From Sternotherus odoratus (lineage: Eukaryota; Chordata; Testudines; Kinosternidae), in NCBI GenBank assembly GCA_032164245.1, contig JAVMKO010000001.1, forward strand, positions 247,389,644-247,453,643: a DNA stretch of 64,000 nucleotides, read 5' to 3'. Below are positions 54,782-64,000 of this stretch, piece after piece. The notes below the pieces were generated by a model. It did no database searches and was not told where the DNA came from. It worked only from the letters and a program-made list of their open reading frames with translations. A program made the translations under genes and the position numbers. How positions within the stretch are numbered: the first letter of the stretch is position 1; each line of letters starts with the position of its first letter.

Positions 54782-54985
54782 GACAAAGAGTCCTGTGACA
54801 CCTTAAAGAATAACTAAAGTATTGAAGCATAAGCACGACGAAACATGATGCATCCAACAAAGTGGGTATTAGCCCACGAAAGCTTATGCTTCAATACTTT
54901 AGTTAGTCTTTCAGGTGCCACAGGACTCTTTGTCACTTCTGCAATTCCAGACAAACAGGGATACCTCTCTGATTCTTTACTAAGA
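54782..54985. mobile_element. Penelope-like terminal segment palindrome
   Basis: The left arm GACAAAGAGTCCTGTGACACC, TAACTAAAGTATTGAAGCATAAGC is inverted in the right arm GCTTATGCTTCAATACTTTAG, GTGCCACAGGACTCTTTGTC. About 50 bases separate the arms. The outer sequence CAGACAAACAGGGATACCTCTCTGATTC is a decayed form of the family's terminal text. Same subfamily as 36270. Confidence 0.8.
54854..54889 (+). ncRNA. Hammerhead-ribozyme-like motif, best second box
   Basis: CCAACAA (a mutated CTGANGA box), perfect stem GTGGG/CCCAC, an intact GAAA (54878-54881), then GCTTATGC, which can form a two-pair stem III with a UUAU loop, then TT at the cleavage position. The first box is damaged, so activity is not expected. 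Confidence 0.5.
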
Positions 54986-54999
54986 TGAGTAAGTTTTAT

Positions 55000-55090
55000 T
55001 TTTTCCCATTTTATAGAAGGTGAAACAAAGATACAGGGAGGTGAAGTGCTGCATACTGGAGAGGGATAGCAGGTCTCCAGCCTTACCCAT
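55000..55090 (+). repeat. Decayed SINE-like fragment
   Basis: CCATTTTATAGAAGGTGAAACAAAGATACAGGGAGGTGAAGTG keeps the ACAGATGGGGAAACTGAGGCACAGAGAGGTTAAGTG pattern of an ancient amniote SINE. Confidence 0.45.
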
Positions 55091-55889
55091 CTTGACTAAC
55101 AAATAATTTTGTACTGTTTGCAAATTCAACTACATCACTGTTCACCCCTTTTCCTGATCATTAGTGCTTTAAATACTGGTGATAGCATGGATCATTGGAT
55201 TAACCTATTAACGCTTTGTTGAATTGTACATTCAAAATCATTTATTCTTATTGTGTGTTTCATTTTTTAAGTTATTTTCTCACCCCATGTCTACTTAGTT
55301 TTCTTAATATACTCTTGTGAGAGATTTTGTGAAAAGTATCTTGAAAGTTCAAGTAAAATACTGCTAAAATTGTTCCTTTGCTGTACTGCAATAATGTTAC
55401 TGGATGAAGAAGGGCATAGTTTTCCATCACAAAATGTTTTGGTCAGCTTATTTTTTAAAAAACTATTTTGTTAGTCTCCAACAGAGACTACTAGTATAGT
55501 AAAGAACATTGACCCATTTACAAATTCTGAAGTCAAAATCAGGTTCTAATACATATTGGCTTTAACTTAAACCCTATATTTGAACCTGTGTCTTCAGAAG
55601 GAAGGTGTTAAAGATTTGGATCTGAGGTTAGATCTGTGTATTGTGTCTCAAGCCAATTTCTAATTTTTAAAGCTTCTCATGATCATTAGCTGGACATAAA
55701 ACAAAAATTAAATACCTCCTGTCCTTTACCCAAAACACATTGATGCTTATATATCAAGGTTTTAGATGCCTTATAAATATCTAAGATAGAAAGAATTGAA
55801 GATCCTGGACTTACCCTAAGGGCAACTTGCCCTTCTTTAATATCAGCTGTACAGGTATTGAGGTCACAAAATTAAAAAAAAAAGAGAGA
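55091..55889. other. Unassigned AT-rich DNA
   Basis: Nothing supported. CR1-like scraps may precede the LINE relic that follows, but are too diverged to call. Confidence 0.35.
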
Positions 55890-56110
55890 CTTTCATAAAA
55901 GAAATGAGGATAATGAAATAAAGAGCAAATCATGTCAGATAAACTTGATCCTGCTTGTGAGTGAAATTACAAACCTAGTGAATGCAGGGAAGTCAGCAGA
56001 TGTAATATATCTAGACTTTATTAAAGTATTCGACAGTGCCTCTCAAAACCTGCTTGGAAAAGTTAATTCAAGTTGAAAAGTATCAAACTTGGCCTGGATA
56101 ATGCAACCAC
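55890..56110 (+). mobile_element. CR1-type LINE relic (RT fragment)
   Basis: The nucleotides encode, in broken frame, ANHVRXT-like text and ADVIYLDFIKVFDSASQNLLGK (about 55998-56060), a copy of the LINE RT block DVIYLDFSKAFD. Short, with no 3' end. Confidence 0.65.
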
Positions 56111-57511
56111 TCTTATCTTCTTTACACTGCAGTAAATCTGGAATCACTTCAGTGATTCCAATATGGTATCCAATGCAATGAACAGGAGAACCTGGCCAAT
56201 TGATTGGATACTACCTGAAGGACAAGTATTGTATTGAATGTTCTGTAGCTAGAAATGGGACACAGTGAAACTGAGTATCTCCCCTCCCATCTCCTCCTAC
56301 TAAACCTGTGGGTTCAACTTCATCTAAATTCAGATTTCTTCTTGTTTTGGTTTTGTAAATAATAATTATAATGATAATATACATTTTTCGTGAATTTGCA
56401 TTAGGCCCCACAAAGACCTGTGAAGAGTGGGGAGAAGAAAATCGGGACACTTCTGAGTAAGGTAACCCCCCCCTGACCCAAAGAAAATGGTAAGAAAGGT
56501 AACTCTTCATTGGGCTAGTATGCAGGGCTGGCTTCAGGAGCCTAGGGAGAACTAGACACCGTTTAGAAATGAATGAGTGTGTGTGGAGGGGGGGAATACA
56601 ATTTATAAAAAAAGAGTCCCAGTTGTACCTTCAACCCATAGAGAACACGGTTCTAGTAACAGATAGTTCAGTTTCCTTGTGTGGGGAAGAAGACATCTTT
56701 CTATTAATAAATTTGTGTTGGGAAGGGTTCCAGTCCACCACATCTGAATGGCACGGTCCCCCTCAGTGCAGGAAAGCTCTAGCAGAGAAGGATTGATTTT
56801 ACCTTTGACCCGCCACTCCATTTCTTGTGAACACCAGCAATATCCAAATAAGTAATAAATATTAACTATTTTACAGTCTTAATTATACTTTCTTATGTCC
56901 TTAGAGCAGTTTACAATCTCAATTTTAACAATAAATACTTAATCCAGACAGCATTTGACAGTCCATCAAGGGTGGTTATTTACTATCCATCAAATGCAGA
57001 TCTCTGATCTTCACAATAATCCAAAGCATGTTCAACACAATTACCAGGTGGGGCTCAAAAATGGATGAATATGCCAGACTCCTGTGCACCCTAAGCCTGT
57101 GCAACTGTTCATTCTAGGACTGTTTCTCCACTGCCTTTTTCCTGGTAGCAATATTTAAACCTGTGCATAAATGGTGTAAAATGCTAGCAGATCAGAATCG
57201 CTATGTTGAACACCCACTTTCTAGTCACTTTATAGAGATGCATTGACATAAATTACATTAGTGGCATAAATGAAAGGAGAAGCATGCCCAATGGGTGATA
57301 TCCTGGCCTTGTCATTAATGGGGTCTTAAACAAAACAAACCTAGACCCACTAGCTACATTTTTAGACTCTCACTTCTAGGTCAGACATCATTTGGATGAC
57401 TCAGATTAAAACAAAAAATTTTTTTGCAACCTTTATTCGATTCTATAAATGAATGAGAAACTTACAGAAATATGCTTAAATACATTTTAAAAGCTTGTCT
57501 TTTAAAGTTAG
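56111..57511. other. Unassigned DNA
   Basis: No gene or repeat recognised. ATAATAATTATAATGATAAT near 56358 is simple sequence. Confidence 0.4.
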
Positions 57512-57645
57512 ATTGACAAGGTGGGTCAAGTAATATATTTGATTAGACCAGTTACATTTATTCTGTTAGCGAAAGAGAGAAGCTTTCAAGCTACGCACAG
57601 CTTTTCTTCTGGTCACTCTAATATCCTGGGACCAGCAGGGCTCCA
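57512..57645. mobile_element. Penelope-like terminal segment, second subfamily, single arm
   Basis: GATTGACAAGGTGGGTCAAGTAATAT, TAGCGAAAGAGAGAAGCTTTC and AGCTTTTCTTCTGGTCACT match the arm at 34655-34890 in order. On the minus strand it carries a hammerhead-like core. Confidence 0.65.
57577..57611 (-). ncRNA. Hammerhead-ribozyme-like motif
   Basis: Minus strand CAGAAGA (57605-57611), perfect stem AAGCT/AGCTT with a six-base loop, intact GAAA (57584-57587), then GCTTCTC. One base of the first box differs from CTGANGA. The stem and second box are intact, making this one of the better preserved copies. Confidence 0.5.
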
Positions 57646-57754
57646 ACAACACTGCACAAAACAATGGAAGATCTCTCTTTCAACATCTCATTCTGACAGA
57701 ATACATAATTGAAAATACTCTTAATCAGAAAGCAACAATTACTGGATATATCAT

Positions 57755-57875
57755 AGGGTGACCAGACAGCAAATGTGAAAAATCGGGATAGGGTGGGAAG
57801 TAACAGGAGCCTATATAAGAAAAAGACCCCAAAATCGGAACTGTCCCTATAAAATTGGAACATCTGGTCACCCTA
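57755..57875. mobile_element. Small MITE, AGGGTGACC family, copy 3
   Basis: Ends AGGGTGACCAGACAGCAAAT and ATCTGGTCACCCT are inverted, each bordered by TA. The interior TATATAAGAAAAAGACCCC and CTGTCCCTATAAAATTGG match copies at 14512 and 21178. Best preserved of the three. Confidence 0.88.
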
Positions 57876-59516
57876 ATACAGCACGTTATACATTGAGGAG
57901 GACCTAGCTCTAATTTCTGGCCCAACACAGTCTTCTCTAACATCTCTTTGATACAGCTCTTTATAATTTCTGACCAACAAACCAGGGCTGAGCAGGCACC
58001 ATTATATCAATTTACCTCATGCCGCTATCCAAAATATATACTGAAATAATAATGGAAAACTAAACTAAAGCCAGGCTTCTATCAGATAAATTTGATAGTT
58101 AATTTATAGTTCCATTTTCCTTTACTACAAAGAGCTGATGGTTTCTTAGAGCACACTTTTGTTACCATTGAAGATAATGGAAACATTCTGATTGTTCTCA
58201 GTGGGAGCATGATTGGACCTTTAATGCTGAAACATTTACCTTTGAGGGATAGCCACATATAATACAGTTGGGGCAAGACTCAGAACTCACTTCACTGGTG
58301 TTTTACACTTGTATAACTCCACTGACTTCAGTAAGGTTACCTACCTTCTTAATAACCTAGAAGCATGCCAGTTGATTGTAAAGACTTTGATAATCCAGGT
58401 AAGAATATTTTATTTAGGAATCTATTCTGAATTTTCCAACCACATTTATTTTCTATGTTCCTTTTTTTAATGAGGATACAAGAAATTTACTTTTTTCTGG
58501 TCATTATTTTTTTTAAGTAATGCATGTCAGACTCTGACACAATCTTGTCCACCTTCATTTTAGTATTTTCAATTTGAGCTGCTATGACTGTGCTCAGAGA
58601 CTCTTTAAAATCGATGTGTCTTGTCTGGAAGCTGGACTTCAAAGAGAAACTGGTGTCATTAAAAAAGCCCAGCACACCTTCAGATCAGGTAAACTTTTAA
58701 ACTCAGCTCTGAATTAAAAAATAATGTTTTATTTTTGAACTCCATCTCTTCTTTGAAGTTTGGCTTCAATCCAGTTTTAAAGAGTCTGTCAGCAGAGTCA
58801 GTATGGCTTGAGTTGAAGGCTTGCTTTCTGCAGGCTCTTCTGTCCTCAGTTCACCACATGGAGATTTACTTGGACATAGCTCCCAAACACATATGTGATA
58901 GGCAGGTGATTTGACTGGTTTTTAGCCAGACAGCCCTGCTGTTCTCAGGTTTGTTTCGTCCACAACTGAGACAAAACAAGATGTTGTTTTGTCCGGCATT
59001 GGATAGCGGGTGCCACTTTGAAGAGTGTGCTATTCCATCCCCGCTGCTGTGATGTTGCACCCATGGTGCATATGATGCCATGCCAGCGGGAGCAGGATAG
59101 CACGCTCTTCAAAATGGCATCCCCTGTGCAGCATGACCATGCGTACACCATACATGTGAGGTCACACCTGTAGGGGTGGGCCCAGGCCATGCCTGGAAGT
59201 ACCAGAATGTCCCATATTCTGCAGCTGCGTGAGTGGCCAGCTAATAAGTGATTGCTGCTGTTTGTCCTCATCCTCCTCAGGAATAAACTCGCTGAAGCCC
59301 CACAGTGATGGTGGAGAGAAAAGGGAAATAACATAATTAAATCTGCTGCCAACATGCTTTGTAACAGTGATGTTGGCTTAAGGCTTAGCCTCAATTTACT
59401 CACCTTCCCAGGAAAATCCAGGTAAACAAAATATCTAGGTTTTCAAAGGCTTTGGCCAAACTTGGGTGTAGCCACAACTACAACTCTATGACAGGTGGTG
59501 TGGTCTTTGTTTCTTA
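57876..59516. other. Mostly unassigned DNA with one decayed foldback
   Basis: Near 58262-58335 GCAAGACTCAGAACTCACTTC and TTACACTTGTATAACTCCACTGACTTCAGTAAG resemble one arm of the common reptile foldback repeat. The rest, including 58920-59400 with two related GAAGAGYGTGCTAT words (about 59018 and 59098 inverted), is not recognised. Confidence 0.35.
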
Positions 59517-59880
59517 TTATGACAGGGCACTATCAGCAGCACCCTAATCACTGACATTGATGCAGCCTATAGAAGGTTTCAGGCCCACCTGGGGGCAATT
59601 GTACACTTTCTGTTGGGGGGGGGGGGGATTATGATCACCTGGGTGGTAATCACTGGGCTAATGAGGTAATTGGGAGGATATAAGTGGGAGTAACAGGAAG
59701 TAAGGGGCTGCTCAGAAGGGAAACTCAGAGCGTGGACCTTGACTGAGAGGGGTGAAGGCTGCGGGGAAGTCTCCCCTTGTTGTAAGCCTGCAATACAATG
59801 TTACTTTGTATGAAAAGAATAAATACACACCTTTATAAAATATACCAGCCTGGTGTATATTTTTAATCTAGGGCCACACG
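59517..59880 (+). repeat. Possible LTR-like segment
   Basis: A TATA-like GGATATAAGTGGG (about 59675) lies some 140 bases before AATAAATACACACC (about 59818), with GTTGTAAGCCTGCAATACAATG between. Spacing of promoter-like and poly(A)-like signals suggests an LTR, but no boundaries or target duplication were found. A run of about 13 Gs is at 59614-59627. Confidence 0.3.
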
Positions 59881-60739
59881 CACTGGCCAGGCAGTTGAGT
59901 ATGCTGGGTAGTGACAGAGATGCCCTGTGAGACTGCTCCTCCTTCAAAGCTAAGTAGGGAGAGAAATAGTACAGCTCTTTAGTTTGATTCTGTGGGCTCT
60001 CGGATAATAAGTGAATGCAATCCCTCAATAGAGGTAATGGGTGTGACCTTTTCCATTTCCGCTAGGTGGTTTCTGTGACCCACCAGCTTCACTTCCACTT
60101 TGGTCTGAGTTTCAGCAGGGTTACAATGCCCAAAGCTCTTACTCGGCTAGGGTTTAGGTAGGGGCCTGCTTCTCTGCTAAGCTTTCCATTGACTATACAG
60201 GGCCCTAGCATCAGGCCCTAGTGCATCTTTGCATTCCTATCTGACACAGATGACAACAGCTTCAACATACTGATGGTATTACAGCCCAAAACACCTCCTC
60301 ATTTCTTCCTGGACTCTTACATACATATTTCAAAGGAGTGATGAGTGTAAAAACCTGTGCTGCCAGGAAATAACGCAGAGAAACTTATTAAACAGTTCAC
60401 ACAAACCTTCTTGGTATGTGCAGGAGTGGTAGAGCTAATCCAAAATTGAAATTTATGGACATGGTATTAAAGATTATACCATCTCCCCCTGAGCTGATGC
60501 AATGCCTCATAGCAATTGTAGTTCAAGTGCCTCCATTGCCCTTTATGAGCCGGACTCTGACCAGAATTCATGTCCCATGATACATGGTGATTTTGTGACT
60601 CTCATAATGCACCACAGTGATTCAAACAGAAGGGAGATCATGGTTCATAATGGGAGTGTTTAGATTAACTAGTCGGGAGTGTTTAGATAAACTTTTGGAA
60701 GGGCCCAAAAGTCTTAGCATAAGCAATGAACCAGGAATA
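59881..60739. other. Unassigned DNA
   Basis: CATGTCCCATGATACATGGTG and GACTCTCATAATGCACCAC (60570-60615) look like a fragment of a short dispersed repeat. No gene. Confidence 0.35.
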
Positions 60740-61260
60740 ACCCTAGAGCATGAGATATCACAAGATATAGTGCTCTAATAAACAATTATAACTAAATTGA
60801 TTACAGGTAACTGCAAAATGCCAGTTTATATCAGCTTCATATATTTTAAATTAGGAATATCAGCAGATGTCCAACCACGATAATGCCATGGTAACTAAAG
60901 GACATATATGCTAATGAACTTGAGGTAAAAGGTCTAATACTCTATGAGAGGACACCCCAGCATTATTAGAGTGAGGAAATATAGATAAGGAAACCTCTAC
61001 TGAATATGCATTAGACATAGTAGGCATCATCATAACACATTATAAAAGTTGTATCCTAGCCTTCATGACTGAGAAGTGCCAAGATAATGCTCACTAGCGA
61101 TGATAATGAGTGTGAGGATGATGACAAGTATGATGACTAACACTTCAACTTTTTGCGGAAGGGATGGTGTGTATATGGATGCTCACAATGACCCCATTGT
61201 TTAATTCCCTGGTGTGCTGGCTCCATGTTGCCTTTACATCCTCTTGCTGATAAATGGCTT
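60740..61260 (+). repeat. Unnamed interspersed repeat, copy 2 (uninterrupted)
   Basis: Matches the split copy at 3340-4865 in order and orientation, including AAAATGCCAGTTTATA, CAGCAGATGTYC, ACATATATGCTAATGAACTTGAGG, GATAAGGAA, CTACTGAATATGC and GGAAGGGATGGTG. It shows the empty site for the LTR-like insertion. No protein is conserved between the copies. Confidence 0.7.
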
Positions 61261-61384
61261 CCATTATGTTGACTTACCATGCTTATATTACCGGTACATA
61301 TCAATCAAGGCATATACATCTTTTGTCTCTTCAAAACCTTTTCAATCCTGCTCTGATTCAGACTTTAAGGTATATTTTCCAATA

Positions 61385-61505
61385 TATACACATCCCTCAG
61401 CCCGCTCTGCTTCCCACAGCCCCCATTGGCCTGGAGCGGCGAACCACAGCCAGTGGGAGCTGCGATTGGCAGAACCTGTGGAGGCGGCAGGTAAACTGGC
61501 TTCTG
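61385..61505. mobile_element. hAT-type MITE fragment
   Basis: CCCACAGCCCCCATTGGCCTGG, GCGGCGAACCACAGCCAGTGGGAGCTGCGATTGGC and GGCGGCAGGTAAACTGG belong to the core of the hAT-type family found at 41257 and 48389. Both termini are missing. Confidence 0.65.
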
Positions 61506-62909
61506 GGACTACTGACGTGCTTAAAGAGACATATGTGCTCAAGTACCTTGCTGAATCAGAGCCTTTTTCTCTTTTTCTATGAAAGTAAATATGTCAGTTT
61601 GGATGTTAAGCTGCATTATTAATAGAATAATATTGTCATCATTAGCTATGCTCATATAACATCAGAACACATATAGTCTCATATTTTGGTGGCTGTTGAT
61701 CAATGAGTCTTTGCATACTATAAGAGTGAGAGTTTATTTATTTATTTATTTAATTGATTTATTTATTAGACAACATAGTTTTGTGGTAACAGAGGTTTTT
61801 GGATGCCCTAATAAGTAAAACGGATGTGAACATAATTTTACTTGGGTGTCTTGTCCAGATTAAAATTTAGAGACTTAGGACAGTGAAAGGAAAATGTGAA
61901 GATACAGCACTTACTCTTGTTATATGCTGGTGGGTTTGAATTTTAGATTGATCTGTTCTCAGTGGCTTAGCTCAGGACGGGAAAGATGAACTACCCCCCT
62001 CCCCCCCCCCAAAAAAAAAAAAAGTTCACCCTTGGGCAAAGTTCACCCTTGGAGCTGCACCAGGAACAAATCTGACCCAATAATTGTTGTGCTCGTCCTC
62101 TTAACTCAGTTTTTGCCATGTTTAGTAGCAGTTTTCATATCCTGACATTGTAGCTCTATCCTTTCAAAACTGGATACACTGGCAGAAAGAAAGAGGGATG
62201 ATACAGCTGAAGAATATGATCATTTACATCCTAAAGATTCCAGCTTACCTGGTTTGTACTTAAGTACGCTAACAGCAAAACACCCCATATAACATTCAGC
62301 GACTAAGACCTAATAAGAATTTGCCAGAAAAGTGTATAAAAAACATCAGCTGTAAGAATTTTTATAACTAACAGTAAAGGGTACCTCAATGTCTATTTCG
62401 AAGCTGATTTGATGAATACAGAAAAGGTCAAACTAAAAATAACTAGACTGAATCAGTTATAAGTGTAGTAACATATGCCTCATTTAATAATGAACTCTAA
62501 ATTTGCTACACGGTTTAAGAAGTATCATGAATGCTAATTCTGACAGTAAAGGGTTATGAACTACCCGCCTGCTCAAGTCTGGCACAAGGTCAGGCAGTTT
62601 TAGAGCTAATGAAAACCCTGATGTGGATGATTGACATGAGTGTGCTAGCTGAAGAAAGTGCTGAGGTACTCTAGTGCATTCAAAATGACAGTCTCCTGAA
62701 ACGCCACTTATTACACTCCATTTGTCTATAATAGTCCAAATGTCTATTGCTTACATCAACAGATCTTGGATTCAGGAACACACAGTAAACAACAGTGGTT
62801 GTACAAAGCTTCCACATATCAAGCCCCATGAAAGATATTCTTGTATGGTTCATGATTCTGATAATCATCCTAGGACCATTATATTGTGAATATATGATGA
62901 TGCTTGGAA
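61506..62909. other. Unassigned AT-rich DNA
   Basis: Contains (TTTA)n at about 61734-61765 and a C/A homopolymer pair near 61995-62023. No gene. Confidence 0.4.
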
Positions 62910-62910
62910 A

Positions 62911-62974
<64 letters not shown>

Positions 62975-62978
62975 AAAT
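62910..62978. repeat. (TA)n / (ATA)n microsatellite
   Basis: About 24 TA units are followed by six to seven ATA/AAT units. It forms the A/T-rich tail side of the neighbouring minus-strand SINE. Confidence 0.95.
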
Positions 62979-63168
62979 GGAGATCTACCAATCTCCTAGA
63001 ACTGGAAAGACCTTGAAGGTCATCGAGTCCAGTCCCCTGCCTACACTAGCAGGATCCGCCTGCCTACACTAGCAGGATTGCCCCTAAATGGCCCCCTCAA
63101 GGATTGAACTCACAACCCTGGGTTTAGCAGGCCAATGCTCAAACCACTGAGCTATCCCCCCACCCCTT
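62979..63168 (-). mobile_element. tRNA-derived Cry-type SINE (turtle)
   Basis: On the minus strand the head starts GGGGGATAGCTCAGTGGTTTG, with a tRNA A-box-like TAGCTCAGTGG (63144-63154) and a B-box-like GGTTGTGAGTTCAATCC (63099-63120 region). The body runs GAGGGGGCCATTTAGGGG to GGGACTGGACTCGATGACC, then GGAGATTGGTAGATCTCC and the ATT-rich tail. This order is that of turtle Cry SINEs, thought to derive from tRNA-Lys. A 21-bp segment containing CCTACACTAGCAGGAT is tandemly duplicated (63041 and 63062). Confidence 0.85.
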
Positions 63169-63600
63169 ATATATATATATAAGTCAGAACATCATGATAT
63201 GAGAAAAATACATTATTGTTAAACCCTTGTAATTCAAAAAAGGCAGAATGCAATTAATATAGTCTGAAACATCTTTGTTCCTTTTATCTCTTGCCCTGAA
63301 CTTTTCTTCCCAACTTTCCCACATCATATGCATTAATTCTCATCTATTCCTTTGCTTTTGAGATCTACCAGCAGTGCTAAGCCTGTTTTTTTATTTCACT
63401 GGCAGTTTGATCAGTGATGATATGTCTTTATGGGGTTGCTGTACTTCCCACATGTCCTAGCTTCAGTAAGACAATCCTGCATTTCTGAATTTGTTAGATA
63501 TCATGCAGTTCCTGAGTCCAGCAGAGAATGAATTCTAACTTGTACTCTGGATAACAGTTTCTTCCATGCCATCACTATTTTTGCCTTCTGACAGCTCTGA
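63169..63600. other. Unassigned DNA
   Basis: No gene or element recognised beyond a short (TA)n at the SINE boundary. Confidence 0.4.
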
Positions 63601-64000
63601 TCATAGAGTCATAGAATCGTAGAACTGGAAGGGACCTTGAGAGGTCATCTAGTACAGTCCCCTCATTCATGGCAGGACTAATTATTATCTAGACCTTCCC
63701 TGACTGGTGTTTGTCTAACCTGCTCTTACAAATCTCCAATCACAGAGATTCCAGGACCTCCCTGGACAATTTATTCCAGTTCTTAACCACCTTGACTGAC
63801 AGAAAGTCTTTCCTAATGCCCAACATAAACTGCCCTTGCTGCAATTTAAGCCCATTATTTCCTGTCTTATTCTCAGCGATTAAGAACAACTTTTCTCCTT
63901 CCTACTTATAACCCTCTTTTATGTACTTGAAAACTGCTATCATGTTCCCTCTCAGTCTTCTCTTCTCCATATGAAACAAACCCATTTTTAAATTCTTCCC
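63601..64000 (-). mobile_element. CR1 LINE 3' end, running off the window
   Basis: The 3' terminus TCATAGAGTCATAGAATCG starts at 63601. ORF2 end text continues leftward in element sense and corresponds to the 33044 copy almost base for base in order (TTATCTAGACC, CAATTTATTCCAG, CTGCAATTTAAGCCCATT, CTCAGTCTTCTCTTCTCC). Frames are broken. The element continues past the window end. Confidence 0.9.

Noticed and set aside
58920..59403. A 152-codon minus-strand frame
   Set aside because: No domain was recognised, composition is that of non-coding DNA, and an inverted repeated word across it suggests a decayed repeat.
61214..61622. Two overlapping 122-codon plus-strand frames
   Set aside because: They run from unassigned DNA into a hAT-type fragment, and neither has a known domain.
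63000..63168. A functional tRNA gene
   Set aside because: A-box and B-box resemblance is clear, but there is no acceptor stem or full cloverleaf and the sequence continues as a SINE body.

Overview
The window looks like a piece of a turtle genome, most likely a hidden-necked (cryptodiran) turtle. Three things point that way: a tRNA-headed SINE with the layout of the turtle Cry SINEs (about 62979-63168), many CR1 LINE fragments, and abundant short hAT-like and foldback elements with the terminal motifs common in turtle and crocodilian DNA. I found no convincing host protein-coding gene. The window is AT-rich intergenic or intronic DNA filled with mobile elements of many ages. These family assignments come from memory of the families and were not checked against a database.

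Layout, left to right. 1-7 kb: two hAT-type non-autonomous elements with 8-bp target duplications, an LTR-like insertion carrying a TATA box inside an older unnamed repeat, and a mariner/Tigger-type MITE. 7.4-12.8 kb: an internally deleted CR1 and other CR1 pieces. 13-21 kb: mostly single-copy DNA with MITEs, foldbacks and SINE-like relics. 21.5-29.6 kb: a young endogenous retrovirus (ERV) on the minus strand, with two LTRs of 1.88 and 1.72 kb, a 5-bp target duplication, a zero-spacer primer-binding site and one 1340-codon open frame running Gag, protease, RT remnant, RNase H, integrase, Env transmembrane subunit. 29.7-38.8 kb: a solo-LTR-like element, several Penelope-like element (PLE) remnants (one with RT and GIY-YIG endonuclease in opposite orientations) and CR1 copies. 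40-47 kb: an old LINE relic, a decayed Ty3/Gypsy element, a GC-rich hairpin and a 5S rRNA pseudogene. 48-54 kb: hAT-type elements, a CR1 and a second decayed Gypsy element (minus strand) holding two nested hAT-type insertions. 54.8-64 kb: a PLE palindrome, further MITEs, a second copy of the unnamed repeat, the Cry-type SINE and another CR1 end.

The most interesting object is the retrovirus. Its reading frame has lost the catalytic core of reverse transcriptase and the Env surface subunit, yet stays open through every junction and keeps the RNase H acidic residues, the DD35E integrase triad and a membrane-anchored Env tail. The LTRs differ by only about six substitutions outside two variable tandem repeats. 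It is either a recently mobilised, trans-complemented deletion derivative or a chimeric protein gene in the making. Its first gag segment, starting at an ATG formed across the LTR/PBS junction, is in another frame and separated from the main frame near a ten-base G run.
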